Source: CAYMZZ01 sp046297935 (GTDB lineage: Bacteria > Bacteroidota > Bacteroidia > Chitinophagales > Chitinophagaceae). Taken from it: a DNA stretch of 64,000 nt. Below the pieces are notes generated by a model. The model was not told the origin of the DNA. It ran no database searches and worked only from the letters and a program-made list of their open reading frames with translations. The stretch lies in the NCBI GenBank assembly GCA_046297935.1, contig JBKBHA010000003.1, forward strand, positions 377,683-441,682. The letters are read 5' to 3'. How positions within the stretch are numbered: the first letter of the stretch is position 1; each line of letters begins with the position of its first letter. This document shows positions 1-8,505 of this stretch, one piece after another. The translations under genes were made by a program, and so were the position numbers.

Positions 1-1
1 T

Positions 2-694
2 ATAACCGAAAAACTACATGCAGAAAAGCAACTGGCGGGTGAACGTGAGCGTAACAAACAAAAACTCATCCAGGGGATAATTGACGCACAGGAAAAGGAA
101 CGCGATGAGTTGGCCTACGAACTTCACGAAAATGTCAATCAAATACTTAGTTCGGCTAAAATGATGCTGGAAGTTGCATCTAGCGACCCGGGCATGGCGC
201 AGGACTTTGTAAAAAGAAGCCTTCCCCACATCAGCGATGCTATAAATGAACTCCGCAAAATCAGTCAGGGACTACGGCCTTCTACACTGCGCGATATAAG
301 CCTGGAAGCAGCCATTTCGGAAGTGGTGTTTGCAGTAAATAGCAAAAGAAGAACAGAAGTACGCAGCTTTCAAAAAGGAATTTCCAATTTCAAAAATCTG
401 CATCCGGATTTGAAGCTGGTTGTGCTTCGAACAGTGCAGGAGCTACTTAATAATATCAGCCGGCACTCCGAAGCCAAACAGGCCGAACTGAATCTAGAGG
501 TGGATGCGGAAAAATTATTGTTGACGATCCGGGATGATGGCAAAGGATTTGACCCCGCCACCTTAAACAAAGGCGTTGGACTCAACAATATCATTAACAG
601 AATCGAGTTCCATCGCGGAACTGTGCGGATAGAAGCCACTCCCGGACAGGGATCACGTATTCACATCGTATTACCCTTGCTGTCAGCTTCCTAA
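2..694 (+). CDS. Sensor histidine kinase, C-terminal part (HisKA_3 type)
   Basis: The window opens inside this gene: the reading frame is open from base 2, so the sensory N-terminus is missing and about 230 residues remain. A charged coiled-coil linker leads to the dimerisation/phosphoacceptor helix, whose motif YELHENVNQ puts the phosphorylated His at about residue 42. The usual form in NarL/DegS-type kinases is ELHD, so Glu here replaces the common Asp. The ATPase domain follows, with an N box (ELLNNISRHSEA) and a G1 box (DDGKGFD). It ends 16 bp before the next gene. The partner is probably a NarL/LuxR-type response regulator, but none is visible downstream. The family is clear; the stimulus is unknown. 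Confidence 0.88.
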   Translation: MTEKLHAEKQLAGERERNKQKLIQGIIDAQEKERDELAYELHENVNQILSSAKMMLEVASSDPGMAQDFVKRSLPHISDAINELRKISQGLRPSTLRDISLEAAISEVVFAVNSKRRTEVRSFQKGISNFKNLHPDLKLVVLRTVQELLNNISRHSEAKQAELNLEVDAEKLLLTIRDDGKGFDPATLNKGVGLNNIINRIEFHRGTVRIEATPGQGSRIHIVLPLLSAS

Positions 695-710
695 ATCGTA
701 ACTTCCTCCC

Positions 711-1802
711 ATGTTTAGTAAATCTGTTTCTTTACTCCTGCTCAGCGGCTTGCTGAGCCTGTCTGTATATTCCCAACAAAAAATGGACTTCGAAGCCTAC
801 GATCCTCAATCTACCCTAAAGGTTCCGGAGCATCCTGTCAGCAAAGCGAAGTTTCCGTTTATTGATGTGCATAACCATCAGTTTCAAATGCCCAACATGG
901 ATTTGCAAAAGCTGATTACAGATATGGACCGCCTGAACATGAAGGTAATGGTCAATTTGAGTGGTCAGAGTGGCGAGACCCTGAACAAATCAGTTCAAAA
1001 TATCCGCGAACATTTCCCGAACCGGTTTATTGTTTTTGCCAATATCGACTTTAAAGGAGTAGGTGAACCGGGCTGGGGCGAAAAGGCAGCTCAACAATTG
1101 GAGACTGACGTAAAAAACGGCGCGAACGGTTTGAAAATCTATAAATCACTGGGTATTTCGGTAAGAGATAAGGACGGAAAAAGGGTGGCGGTAGACGATT
1201 CTCGTTTAGATCCTATTTGGAAAAAAGCCGGCGAACTAAAAATACCAGTGTTAATCCATACGGCCGACCCCAAGTCGTTTTGGGACAGTATGGATACTCG
1301 TAACGAACGCTGGCTGGAGCTGGCTACACATCCGAACCGCAAGCGAAGCGACACCGATCCGGCACCCTGGCAGCAGTTGATTGACGAGCAGCACCGGATG
1401 TTCAGGAAACATCGCAACACTACATTTATCGCCGCTCATTTTGGATGGTATCCCAATGATCTGGATAAACTGTCGGCATTGATGAAGGAAATGCCCAATG
1501 TGTATGTAGAGTTTGGGGCTGTCATCGCCGAGCTGGGACGACAGCCTCGCCAGGCCGCCAAATTTTTTGAAACCTGGCAGGATCGCATACTTTTCGGAAA
1601 GGATAGCTGGGTGCCCGACGAATACGCCACCTATTTCCGCGTTTTAGAAACCACCGACGAATATTTTCCTTATCACAAAAAATACCACGCCTTCTGGCGG
1701 ATGTACGGCCTCGGACTAAGCGACGAAATCCTCAAGAAAGTGTATTACAAAAACGCGCTTCGGATCATACCCAATATCGACGCTTCGCAGTTCCCGAAAT
1801 AG
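711..1802 (+). CDS. Secreted amidohydrolase-family (TIM-barrel) protein
   Basis: A 363-residue protein with a signal peptide of about 21 residues ending SVYSQ. The metal-dependent hydrolase barrel starts at residues 52-56 with DVHNH, the HxH-type strand-1 ligand motif. Further ligand-like His occur in VLIHTADP and AAHFGW, and an Asp in LFGKDSW near the C-terminus. This pattern is that of the amidohydrolase 2 family (COG2159), which contains decarboxylases and hydrolases of aromatic and small carboxylic substrates. The substrate cannot be told from sequence. It follows the kinase by 16 bp and may be cotranscribed with it. Confidence 0.85.
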   Translation: MFSKSVSLLLLSGLLSLSVYSQQKMDFEAYDPQSTLKVPEHPVSKAKFPFIDVHNHQFQMPNMDLQKLITDMDRLNMKVMVNLSGQSGETLNKSVQNIREHFPNRFIVFANIDFKGVGEPGWGEKAAQQLETDVKNGANGLKIYKSLGISVRDKDGKRVAVDDSRLDPIWKKAGELKIPVLIHTADPKSFWDSMDTRNERWLELATHPNRKRSDTDPAPWQQLIDEQHRMFRKHRNTTFIAAHFGWYPNDLDKLSALMKEMPNVYVEFGAVIAELGRQPRQAAKFFETWQDRILFGKDSWVPDEYATYFRVLETTDEYFPYHKKYHAFWRMYGLGLSDEILKKVYYKNALRIIPNIDASQFPK

Positions 1803-1909
1803 GGTAGGCGACCGTTGCTCGTCCCTGAATTTTCCCGATTCGTCGTATTTCACCTGCTTTTGCGAGGCAGGTGAGAAGAAGCTTTGTACCTTTTAGAAAA
1901 TTGTCAAAC

Positions 1910-2482
1910 ATGAAACCACTGCTATTTAGCGCCCTGCTTGTTGCAGGCGCACTCCTGTCTTTTTCAGCCAACGCTCAAACCGAAGCTCAAATGGAAGCCT
2001 GGCAAAAGTATATGGAACCCGGAGATATGCATAAAATGATGGCCAGCTGGGATGGAGAATGGGACGAGGAAGTGACCCATTGGATGCAGCCGGGCGCAGA
2101 GCCAACCAAGTCAAAAGCTTCCTGTGTTAACAAAATGTCTATGGGCGGCAGATACTCTGAATCCAGACACACCGGTAATTTTTTCGGTATGCCCTTCGAA
2201 GGATATTCGTTGCTGGCTTACGACAATGCAAAAAAAGTATTCGTTAATACCTGGATCGATAATTTAGGCACAGGTGTTATGATTCTTGAGGGTGCCTGGG
2301 ACCCGGCCAGCAAAACAATAACGCTTAAGGGAAAAGCCACCGATCCTATGACCGGTACGGACATGATGGTCAGGCAAACTCTTCGTATTGTTGACGACAA
2401 CACTCAGATAACGGAAATGTTTACTGAAATGGAAGGAAAAGAATTCAAGAATATGGAGATCGTGCTGAAGCGGAAGAAGTAA
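1910..2482 (+). CDS. DUF1579 family secreted protein
   Basis: The ATG at 1910 is chosen because it begins a clean signal peptide (about 22 residues, ending FSANAQ); an in-frame upstream GTG at 1871 would prepend 13 basic residues. The mature part of about 168 residues carries WDGEW, a GGRY-type motif (MGGRYSESRH), GYDNAKKVF-like text (LAYDNAKKVFVNTWID) and a final beta-strand region. This is the lipocalin-like DUF1579 pattern common in Bacteroidota. The function is unknown. A hairpin with 7-bp arms lies upstream at 1851-1873 but has no U-tract. Confidence 0.8.
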   Translation: MKPLLFSALLVAGALLSFSANAQTEAQMEAWQKYMEPGDMHKMMASWDGEWDEEVTHWMQPGAEPTKSKASCVNKMSMGGRYSESRHTGNFFGMPFEGYSLLAYDNAKKVFVNTWIDNLGTGVMILEGAWDPASKTITLKGKATDPMTGTDMMVRQTLRIVDDNTQITEMFTEMEGKEFKNMEIVLKRKK

Positions 2483-2490
2483 TTTTTTGA

Positions 2491-2561
2491 ATGTGCTAAT
2501 TTGATAATTTGGAAATTTGCCTGTAATTCCGACCAATTTCCAAATTATCAAATTAGCACAT
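2491..2561. repeat. 27-bp perfect inverted repeat between convergent genes
   Basis: Arms 2491-2517 and 2535-2561 are exact reverse complements, separated by a 17-nt loop. The arm is AT-rich and starts ATGTGCTAATTTGATAATTT. It lies 9 bp after the DUF1579 stop and 20 bp beyond the stop of the opposing DUF1801 gene. The likely role is a bidirectional terminator or a mobile palindrome that serves as one. A second element of the same build is at 26991-27070. Confidence 0.8.
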
Positions 2562-2580
2562 CAACTATTTTTTGAACAAG

Positions 2581-3039
2581 CTATTTCCTGGCTACCTCTT
2601 TTTCGTAGTAGGCAATCCACTCATCTACGGTAAGTTTTGAAGCGAGCTCTCCAATCAGATCAAACGGAATTTTAGCCGGGTTCTTAAAGCGAATACAGCT
2701 CTTACCCATATCGAGCTTGCCCATGCCGGTCTTAGCATAGGCATCCACAAACCACTTGTTTAATTTGGGCATCGCATACACGCCCATATGGTATACTGCT
2801 ATATGGTTTTTTTGTGAAGCGAGATTCATAAAAGGCAAAGGTTGTGCAGGATCGCAATGATAGCCACCAGGGTAAAGTTTATGCGGCACTACATATCCGA
2901 TCATACCATAGTTCATGGTTTCTAAAAACCCTTTGGGTATGTTTTTTCGGACCGCCTTCCGAAGTTTTTCCATCGCTTCCTGATGGTCGGCGGGTAGTTC
3001 GGCCATATACTGAGCCACACTTGAAGCATCAGATTGCAT
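2581..3039 (-). CDS. DUF1801 domain protein
   Basis: A 152-residue cytoplasmic protein without a signal peptide. The N-terminus has a helical segment (YMAELPADHQEAMEKLRKAVRKNIP), followed by TMNYGMIGYVVP, the YGxIxY stretch typical of DUF1801, and later KSCIRFKNPAKIPFDLIGEL, the (C/A)IRFK motif. DUF1801 has a YdhG/frataxin-like fold and some members are called iron chaperones, but this is not proven for the family. It is the last gene of a minus-strand run of four and starts 16 bp after the upstream SRPBCC gene. Confidence 0.85.
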   Translation of the reverse strand: MQSDASSVAQYMAELPADHQEAMEKLRKAVRKNIPKGFLETMNYGMIGYVVPHKLYPGGYHCDPAQPLPFMNLASQKNHIAVYHMGVYAMPKLNKWFVDAYAKTGMGKLDMGKSCIRFKNPAKIPFDLIGELASKLTVDEWIAYYEKEVARK

Positions 3040-3055
3040 AAGCAGTAGTTAGTGG

Positions 3056-3556
3056 TTAAGAGTTTAACATGTCCCGTAAGTTCGCATTTTTATTGCGTAA
3101 ATCAATGCCCCCCTCCTGTAGTGATTTCAGATTGGCCAGGTAAAATGTCCAACCGGTGCGGCATCCAACATGATACTGCATCCTGCCTGATTCTGTTTCC
3201 GGAATTTGGTCCTGCACAAGGTCGACCAGAATTACATCAGCCATCTCGTGGATACGGACCGTACAACGGCCTGCTATACCAAATTGAAACTGTATCTCCG
3301 ATTTGCCATCACAGGTCATAAAAACACCCTCTTCTGTCGTGGCGTCAGGATAACCGTGCCAGCGCCATACATAGCGGTCTCCGGCTTGAATCAGCTCATC
3401 CATTGCACGTAACTTACCTTTGGCATCATAGACCAGGCACTCGCGCAAAAACCAATACTCAAGCCCCTTTCTGGTGCCCCAGGCTCGATAAAGGGAATCA
3501 GCGGTTGATTTCACATCTATACGTACCAGGAAACGGGACCAGTCGATATCTGCCAT
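3056..3556 (-). CDS. SRPBCC (START/Bet v1-like) domain protein
   Basis: A 166-residue protein of the AHSA1-like SRPBCC fold. Visible marks are the N-terminal strand plus helix (VDVKSTADSLYRAWGTRKGLEYWF pattern), the central GDRYVWRWHGYP strand pair, a middle strand set ending in VDLVQDQIPET, and the long C-terminal helix with GWTFYLANLKSLQEGG. SRPBCC proteins bind hydrophobic ligands or act as chaperone cofactors. The ligand is unknown. It sits 34 bp downstream of the lipocalin-like gene in the same run. Confidence 0.8.
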   Translation of the reverse strand: MADIDWSRFLVRIDVKSTADSLYRAWGTRKGLEYWFLRECLVYDAKGKLRAMDELIQAGDRYVWRWHGYPDATTEEGVFMTCDGKSEIQFQFGIAGRCTVRIHEMADVILVDLVQDQIPETESGRMQYHVGCRTGWTFYLANLKSLQEGGIDLRNKNANLRDMLNS

Positions 3557-3590
3557 ACGCTTAATGGTTGTTTAATTGATCAGTAGTTCT

Positions 3591-4121
3591 TTATTGGTGA
3601 CTACGACGGCGGTATTCTAAATCGTATTCTACGAGCCAGCTTTTCCCCGCATCTTTGGATATTTCACCCAGTTGTCGCACGCGATCGCCTGGTAGTGAGA
3701 AGAAACTCAATTTTCTGATTGCCATGGTATCGCTGTTGATTGCAAACGGGCCAGTCAAAAATTCGAGTTTACCCTTTTCGGCTTTCCCCTGAGTATAATG
3801 AGTGCTGCCCCCGGCGTTGTCAACCCAGGTTTGTTGCCATTGTTCGACATTGGCATTATAGGTATTAAAGCTTTTTCCTGCATATCTGAAGCCGTTCTTG
3901 GCAGCAATGCCAGTCCACTCTTCAAGAATGATACAACTGTCGAGTATCGCAGTTATTCGACTATCGCCGGCTTTTTGTCCGTTTTTACCAAATGCTTCCC
4001 ACTCACCCAGCCAAAAGTCGAAATAACGATAAATGCTATCTGAGCAAGGTCGTTGTGCACCACCCGTATACGAAAGAAGCAACAGTCCGACTACAGGAAT
4101 AATAGCTCGTATTTTTTTCAT
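3591..4121 (-). CDS. Secreted DFWLGEWE-motif protein (lipocalin-like)
   Basis: A 176-residue protein. The ATG at 4121 begins a signal peptide ending SYTGGAQ; an in-frame GTG at 4139 lies inside the previous gene and is less likely. The mature N-terminus carries FDFWLGEWEAF, the DFW-GEWE signature of a secreted beta-barrel family related to DUF1579. Two Cys, near the mature start (RPCSDS) and in DSCIILEEW, could form a disulphide. The function is unknown. The start lies 8 bp after the DUF1761 stop, so cotranscription is likely. Confidence 0.75.
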   Translation of the reverse strand: MKKIRAIIPVVGLLLLSYTGGAQRPCSDSIYRYFDFWLGEWEAFGKNGQKAGDSRITAILDSCIILEEWTGIAAKNGFRYAGKSFNTYNANVEQWQQTWVDNAGGSTHYTQGKAEKGKLEFLTGPFAINSDTMAIRKLSFFSLPGDRVRQLGEISKDAGKSWLVEYDLEYRRRSHQ

Positions 4122-4129
4122 AGATACTA

Positions 4130-4564
4130 TTAACGCCACAACCCTATAATGGCTCCCATTAGTGTAAGGGCAACCAGCAGGTAGCAGCCGTTGATGAAAA
4201 TATATCTGGCCGAGCGTTGTTCAAATAATGCAGTGATGGCCAGTCCGCAAAACACCCAGATACCAGCAAGAAAACCCGCTGTTACACCCCATATCAAATC
4301 AGTCTTTGGCGCGCAGTCGCCCGTGCATTCGGCCGGCGAGTCCCGCAAAAACATGCCGAGATTGGCTGCCATAATCAGCGACAATACAAATGCCCAGCCG
4401 AATATTCTGGCAGGGTTTCCCTTTTTTACGTCTTCGGTCGTGAATTTGTTTTCTTTCATCCAGGCATTGCCGAACAGCATTGGTGAGTACCAGACCCCGC
4501 CCAATACAAATGCCGAAATGCCGGCAACCAATACGGCCAGCCAGTTGATGGTGCTTGCGTCCAT
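4130..4564 (-). CDS. DUF1761 family membrane protein
   Basis: A 144-residue protein with four predicted membrane segments (about residues 7-27, 54-72, 88-110 and 120-140). The first loop carries GGVWYSPMLFGNAWM, the WYSP-LFG-W signature of DUF1761. Two Cys pairs lie in the periplasmic or cytoplasmic loop AECTGDC. The function is unknown. It heads the four-gene minus-strand run and is divergent from the LytS-type kinase with only 26 bp between start codons, so the two promoters must overlap coding or each other. Confidence 0.82.
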   Translation of the reverse strand: MDASTINWLAVLVAGISAFVLGGVWYSPMLFGNAWMKENKFTTEDVKKGNPARIFGWAFVLSLIMAANLGMFLRDSPAECTGDCAPKTDLIWGVTAGFLAGIWVFCGLAITALFEQRSARYIFINGCYLLVALTLMGAIIGLWR

Positions 4565-4590
4565 GCGTTGAAGTTTTAAGTGGTGGAAGA

Positions 4591-5730
4591 ATGAATGGTA
4601 TTTCTAAACTAATTTCTAATCTTTACGCAGCAAACTCATCATTGCCCAGGGTGGAAAAAGAACCGACAAAACGCAACCTGCAGCCGACGAAACAGTCTGA
4701 CGCTCCTTTCCGTCCGAATGATATCGGATTCCGACTGGTATTGATACCAACTTTCGGCATCGTCATTCCGTTGGTTACGGGCATGATCAATGCATACAAC
4801 TTCAATCACTGGCAAATAAAGCTAAGCTTTTTATATACCATAGGTATCGCTTTTCTGGTTTGGCAGGGCAACCGTTACCTGTTCCTGTCTCTTCGAAGCT
4901 ATTTCGACTGGCATCAGCGACCGGTTCAAAAAATTCTGGCTTTGCTATTCACCATCGTCTTTTACACCGTACCCATCAGTGTCATTCTATTGGTCGGCTG
5001 GTATCATTTATTTGCCAGTGGCCAGATAGATTGGAATGTAGTGGTTACTTCCTCCCTAATCATAATGATCGCGGTAGTGTTTATCACTCATGTTTATGAA
5101 ACAGTCTTCATGGTAAAGGAATCGGAAGATGAAATAACACGAAATATGAAGCTAGAAAGAGCGAGGGTAGAAGCAGAACTGGAAGCGCTGAAGACACAGA
5201 TCGACCCCCACTTTATTTTCAATTCTTTGAACACGCTTTCTCATTTGATTGAGGAAAAACCCGTCAAAGCCCGCCAGTTTAATGATACGCTGGCCGATGT
5301 GTACCGATACCTTCTCCAAAACAAAGGCAAGGATCTAGTACTATTACGCGAAGAATATTCATTTTTGCAACAATACTTCTCGCTAATTAAAATTCGCTTT
5401 GAAGATGCGGTACAGTTACTGGCAAATGTAGATGAATCGATACTTGATCAGTATCTGATACCACCCATTGCACTTCAGGTGTTGTTGGAAAATGCGATTA
5501 AACACAATGAATTCAGCGATAGCCAACCGCTGATCATTCGGCTCGATCTGATAGGCGAAGAACTCTGCCTATCAAACCCGCTACGAAGAAAAAATCTGTT
5601 GCGAGCTTCTTCACGTATCGGGCTCGAAAACCTGGCTCGTCGGTACCAGATTACAACAGGTCTGCGTATCCGGATTGACGACCTGACGGATCGTTTCGAC
5701 GTTTATTTGCCCTTACTAAAAATGGAATAA
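4591..5730 (+). CDS. LytS/YehU-type sensor histidine kinase
   Basis: The ATG at 4591 follows TGGAAGA and gives 379 residues; an in-frame TTG at 4555 would overlap the divergent gene. Four membrane helices (about residues 48-68, 77-94, 115-138 and 150-170) precede a short coiled coil (ERARVEAELEALKTQ). The His_kinase motif QIDPHFIFNSLN places the phosphoacceptor His at about residue 207. The ATPase part carries IPPIALQVLLENAIKHN and a short GLENLARRY box. This architecture sends phosphate to a LytTR regulator, and that gene begins 1 bp after the stop. Confidence 0.93.
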   Translation: MNGISKLISNLYAANSSLPRVEKEPTKRNLQPTKQSDAPFRPNDIGFRLVLIPTFGIVIPLVTGMINAYNFNHWQIKLSFLYTIGIAFLVWQGNRYLFLSLRSYFDWHQRPVQKILALLFTIVFYTVPISVILLVGWYHLFASGQIDWNVVVTSSLIIMIAVVFITHVYETVFMVKESEDEITRNMKLERARVEAELEALKTQIDPHFIFNSLNTLSHLIEEKPVKARQFNDTLADVYRYLLQNKGKDLVLLREEYSFLQQYFSLIKIRFEDAVQLLANVDESILDQYLIPPIALQVLLENAIKHNEFSDSQPLIIRLDLIGEELCLSNPLRRKNLLRASSRIGLENLARRYQITTGLRIRIDDLTDRFDVYLPLLKME

Positions 5731-5731
5731 C

Positions 5732-6487
5732 ATGCGTGTATTGATTGTCGAGGATGAAAAGCCGGCATCACAAAAGCTGATAAAGGCCCTTCAAAAATGC
5801 CGACCTAATGCCGAGATCGTTCAGGTTATAGGAAGCGTTGGCGAGTCGGTAAAATGGTTGCAGGAAAACCAGCAGCCGGATCTGATTTTTATGGATATAC
5901 AGTTGAGCGACGGAATTTCATTCCGCATATTCGATCGCGTCAGCCTCAACTGTCCGGTTATATTCACCACCGCCTTCGATGAATACTGGCAGGAAGCGTT
6001 TGAATGTAACAGTATTGACTATCTTTTAAAACCCATAAAGCAGGAAAAGCTCGAAGCAGCATTGCTTAAATATGATAAGCTGAAGCAGTATTTCGCCGGT
6101 CATCTGCAGCAGTTGATTGAGTGGCAGCGGCAGCCGGCTGGTGCCAGCTACAAAAGGCGATTCCTCATAAAAAGAGGAACTGATTACATCAGTATCCGCT
6201 GCGAAGAGCTGGCTTATTTTTATGCTACACATAAGATTGTGTGCCTGGTCGACAACAAAGGTCAAAAATATATTTTGGATGAGTCGCTTGCTGATATCGA
6301 AAAGCAGCTCGATCCGGCACAGTTTTATCGAATAAATCGCAAATACCTCGTTAATCAAACTGCTATTAAACGGATTCGCGCTTACCCAAAAAGCAAGTTG
6401 CAGATTGATCTGGAGCCTGCGGTACAGGAAGACGTGATCATCAGCCAGGAAAATGTGGCCGCTTTTAAAGAGTGGATGAGTCAGTAA
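5732..6487 (+). CDS. LytTR-family response regulator
   Basis: A 251-residue protein. The receiver domain (1-120) has the acidic pair E7/D8, the phosphoacceptor Asp at about 55 in LIFMDIQ, a Thr/Ala switch (FTTAFDEYW) and the conserved Lys in YLLKPIK. The LytTR DNA-binding domain (about 146-251) includes FLIKRGTDYISI, FYATHKIVCL and FYRINRKYLVN. It pairs with the kinase immediately upstream. Targets usually carry direct repeats near promoters; none is identified here. Confidence 0.95.
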   Translation: MRVLIVEDEKPASQKLIKALQKCRPNAEIVQVIGSVGESVKWLQENQQPDLIFMDIQLSDGISFRIFDRVSLNCPVIFTTAFDEYWQEAFECNSIDYLLKPIKQEKLEAALLKYDKLKQYFAGHLQQLIEWQRQPAGASYKRRFLIKRGTDYISIRCEELAYFYATHKIVCLVDNKGQKYILDESLADIEKQLDPAQFYRINRKYLVNQTAIKRIRAYPKSKLQIDLEPAVQEDVIISQENVAAFKEWMSQ

Positions 6488-6519
6488 AAAAAATGACCCG
6501 GCTGCGAACATGCCGGGTC
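6486..6519 (-). terminator. Intrinsic terminator of the sigma/Spy operon
   Basis: The 8-bp stem GACCCGGC/GCCGGGTC (6495-6502 with 6512-6519) has a 9-nt loop. Read on the minus strand it is followed by a run of eight T after one A. It lies 30 bp beyond the stop of the Spy-like gene. On the plus strand there is no U-tract, so it serves the minus-strand transcript. Confidence 0.8.
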
Positions 6520-6548
6520 TGTGTTAACTACCATTAACCCAAATTGAC

Positions 6549-6953
6549 TTAAGATCTTCCACCGCCTCCATTGCCACGGCGGGGCATCATGGAAGGCTCA
6601 ATTTCATCCTTCCACTTCTTGTATTGATCGTCTGTCAGAATAGCCTTGAGCTCTTTGTCGCGCGCATCAGCCAAAGGCTGCATTTTTTCGCGCATGGCCT
6701 GAAAGTCAGGACGCTCGCCTCCACTCATCATTTCCTGCCGAAGCTTGTCCTGATCATTGTAAAATTTCGTAAAAACCGAATCCACTTTTGTCAACTTGTC
6801 TTTGTCAAGCTGGAGCGTTTTTTCAAACTGCTCGTGAACCTGTTTTACACGTTCTTCTACAGAACGACGAGGACCTCCGGGACCGCCTTGTGCCATTGCC
6901 CACATTCCCGCGGCGAGGAATATCAAAGTGAGCAAGCTTGATTTCATTTTCAT
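6549..6953 (-). CDS. Spy/CpxP-like periplasmic protein
   Basis: A 134-residue protein with a signal peptide ending MWAMAQ, followed by a GGPGGPRR low-complexity start. The body is all helical and charged (VEERVKQVHEQFEKTLQLDKDKLTKVDSVF) and contains LTDDQYKKW near the end, the LTxxQ motif of the Spy/CpxP family. The tail is Gly/Arg-rich. Spy-like proteins are periplasmic chaperones or stress sensors. It is the last gene of a run with a CnrX-like protein, an anti-sigma-like protein and an ECF sigma factor, which supports a role in envelope or metal stress. Confidence 0.78.
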   Translation of the reverse strand: MKMKSSLLTLIFLAAGMWAMAQGGPGGPRRSVEERVKQVHEQFEKTLQLDKDKLTKVDSVFTKFYNDQDKLRQEMMSGGERPDFQAMREKMQPLADARDKELKAILTDDQYKKWKDEIEPSMMPRRGNGGGGRS

Positions 6954-7006
6954 ATACTGTTTGATTAAATCCGTTTCCTGGAGTGGTCCTGGTTCTGGAT
7001 TACGAT

Positions 7007-7507
7007 TTACTTTCCGTTTTTCTTTTCAGCGTCCGATTTTGGCCTTCCCATTTTCCGAAACATTTGTGTGATCAATGAATCGTATGCACGTACCTGGTCT
7101 GGCTTGCATAGTTCACGCACTTTCGAAAAATAGCGGAAGGTTTGAATATCCAAATCCTGTTGTCGCTGGCCAATGACAGCGGCCATTTTCAACACCAGGG
7201 TATCTTCGGGTCCTGATTTTCCTATTTGAGAAAACAGGCTGTCTTTAGCTGTACGCATAGCGTCGAACATCGGACGAAGTACCTGTTTTTGGGTTTCCCT
7301 CATTTCGCGGTAACTGGTCATTTGCACCGTATCAAATCCCACTTCTTTGCGCAACATGTCCGCAATGCCTGTTCGCTCCCGGCTATTGCTATGCTGTTCC
7401 TTGCCGGAGTTCTTGAACCAAAGAAAATATCCCAGCAAGGCGATATTGGTGAGCAACAGTACAACGATGATCACCAACAGATTTTTATTTCTTGATCCGT
7501 TGCTCAT
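7007..7507 (-). CDS. Membrane-anchored CnrX/Spy-like sensor
   Basis: A 166-residue protein with one N-terminal membrane helix (about residues 9-30) and no cleavage site, followed by a helical periplasmic domain. The helices carry YREMRETQKQVLRPMFDAMRTAKDSLF and RQQDLDIQTFRYFSKVRELCKPDQVRAYDSLI, the long helical hairpin seen in the heavy-metal resistance/LTxxQ superfamily (CnrX, ZraP, Spy). Its start codon shares one base with the stop of the anti-sigma-like gene, indicating translational coupling. The inferred role is the periplasmic sensor of the sigma circuit. No obvious metal site can be assigned; the single Cys is in ELCKPDQ. Confidence 0.72.
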   Translation of the reverse strand: MSNGSRNKNLLVIIVVLLLTNIALLGYFLWFKNSGKEQHSNSRERTGIADMLRKEVGFDTVQMTSYREMRETQKQVLRPMFDAMRTAKDSLFSQIGKSGPEDTLVLKMAAVIGQRQQDLDIQTFRYFSKVRELCKPDQVRAYDSLITQMFRKMGRPKSDAEKKNGK

Positions 7508-7836
7508 CAGGGTGTAATGTTTTCAAATTCAAAACTGCTGCTGCTGGCAATCAGCGATTCACTTTCCGTAACATCGTTCTGAACGGCCACACTGGCCGGC
7601 TCATCTGAACGAAACAGGAAAAATGCGTTTAGTACCAGCACCAGGCAAAGTGTTGACATGGCAATAGCTGGCCGCGACAAAAACTGACTGACCAGCTCCC
7701 ACCCGGTACGTTTTTCACCCCGCAAACGGGCTGAAATACGAGTGTACAACCAGGGCTGGGGCTGGGCACGGCCAATACCGTCCAGGCTATCCATCACCCG
7801 ATCTACAAACTGTTCACTGTCATTTTCCTTTTTCAT
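7507..7836 (-). CDS. Short membrane protein, probable anti-sigma factor
   Basis: From ATG 7836 the product is 109 residues. The cytoplasmic part (1-65) contains FVDRVMDSLDGIGRAQPQPWLYTRISARL, a stretch typical of short Bacteroidota anti-sigma-like proteins. One membrane helix (about 70-90) and a short acidic, Ser-rich periplasmic tail follow. A GTG at 7881 overlapping the sigma stop would add 15 residues; I prefer 7836 because the conserved-looking part starts there. There is no zinc (ZAS) motif, so the anti-sigma role rests on position, size and topology. Confidence 0.68.
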   Translation of the reverse strand: MKKENDSEQFVDRVMDSLDGIGRAQPQPWLYTRISARLRGEKRTGWELVSQFLSRPAIAMSTLCLVLVLNAFFLFRSDEPASVAVQNDVTESESLIASSSSFEFENITP

Positions 7837-7877
7837 ATACACGTTAATTTGACGTTCTCTAAGTAAAAAACTTTTGC

Positions 7878-8450
7878 TCACATTTTGCCGTGATAATGAT
7901 CCTCCAACAATTTTCTCAGGTTGGTTTTAGCACGGTGCATGAGTGATTCAACAGAAGAAATAGTCGATTTCATTACGTCGCTCACTTCCTGATAACTGAG
8001 CCCTTCCACCTTATGAAGTGTAAAGGCAATTCGCTGGTTTTCAGGTAGTTTCTTTATAGCATTGAATAAAATCGCGGCGTCTTCTTTTTTATCGAGCTGC
8101 ACCCCGGGATGCTGAAAATCAGGAGGATGTACTTCTGCCTGGTTGTCTTCACCAAAAAGGCTCTTCACAAAAGCAAAACGCTTTTTCCGCTTCTTTCGTC
8201 TCTCCAGATCAAGCGACTTGGTTACCGTGATCCGATATAACCAGGTCGAAAATTTTGAATCCCCTTTGAAAGTTCCTACCGACTGATATACCTGCACGAA
8301 CACCTCCTGCGCGATGTCCTCGGCATCGGCCGGCACCTGCACAATTCCTAAAGCGGTGTTGTAAACCATGTCCTGCCAGGTATCCACGATTTGCCGAAAT
8401 GCGCCCTCATCACCCTTTTTTAACAGGTTTACCAGTGTTCTCTCGTCCAA
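7878..8450 (-). CDS. ECF-type sigma factor
   Basis: The product has sigma region 2 (ALGIVQVPADAEDIAQEVFVQVYQ, then FSTWLYRITVTKSLDLERRKKRKK) and region 4 (LPENQRIAFTLHKVEGLSYQEVSDVMKSTISSVESLMHRAK). The frame stays open upstream to an ATG at 8600, but that lies inside the receptor gene and adds about 50 unrelated residues. The TTG at 8450 (LDERTLVNLLKKGDEGAF) gives the usual ECF length of about 190 residues and is the likelier start. It lies 55 bp after the receptor gene and directly before the anti-sigma-like gene. Start confidence is low, family confidence high. Confidence 0.85.
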   Translation of the reverse strand: MDERTLVNLLKKGDEGAFRQIVDTWQDMVYNTALGIVQVPADAEDIAQEVFVQVYQSVGTFKGDSKFSTWLYRITVTKSLDLERRKKRKKRFAFVKSLFGEDNQAEVHPPDFQHPGVQLDKKEDAAILFNAIKKLPENQRIAFTLHKVEGLSYQEVSDVMKSTISSVESLMHRAKTNLRKLLEDHYHGKM

Positions 8451-8505
8451 GCCGATTGTTTTTGCTTGTGACGATATTACGCAATTTTTTCTTCGCGGCA
8501 GCTTA

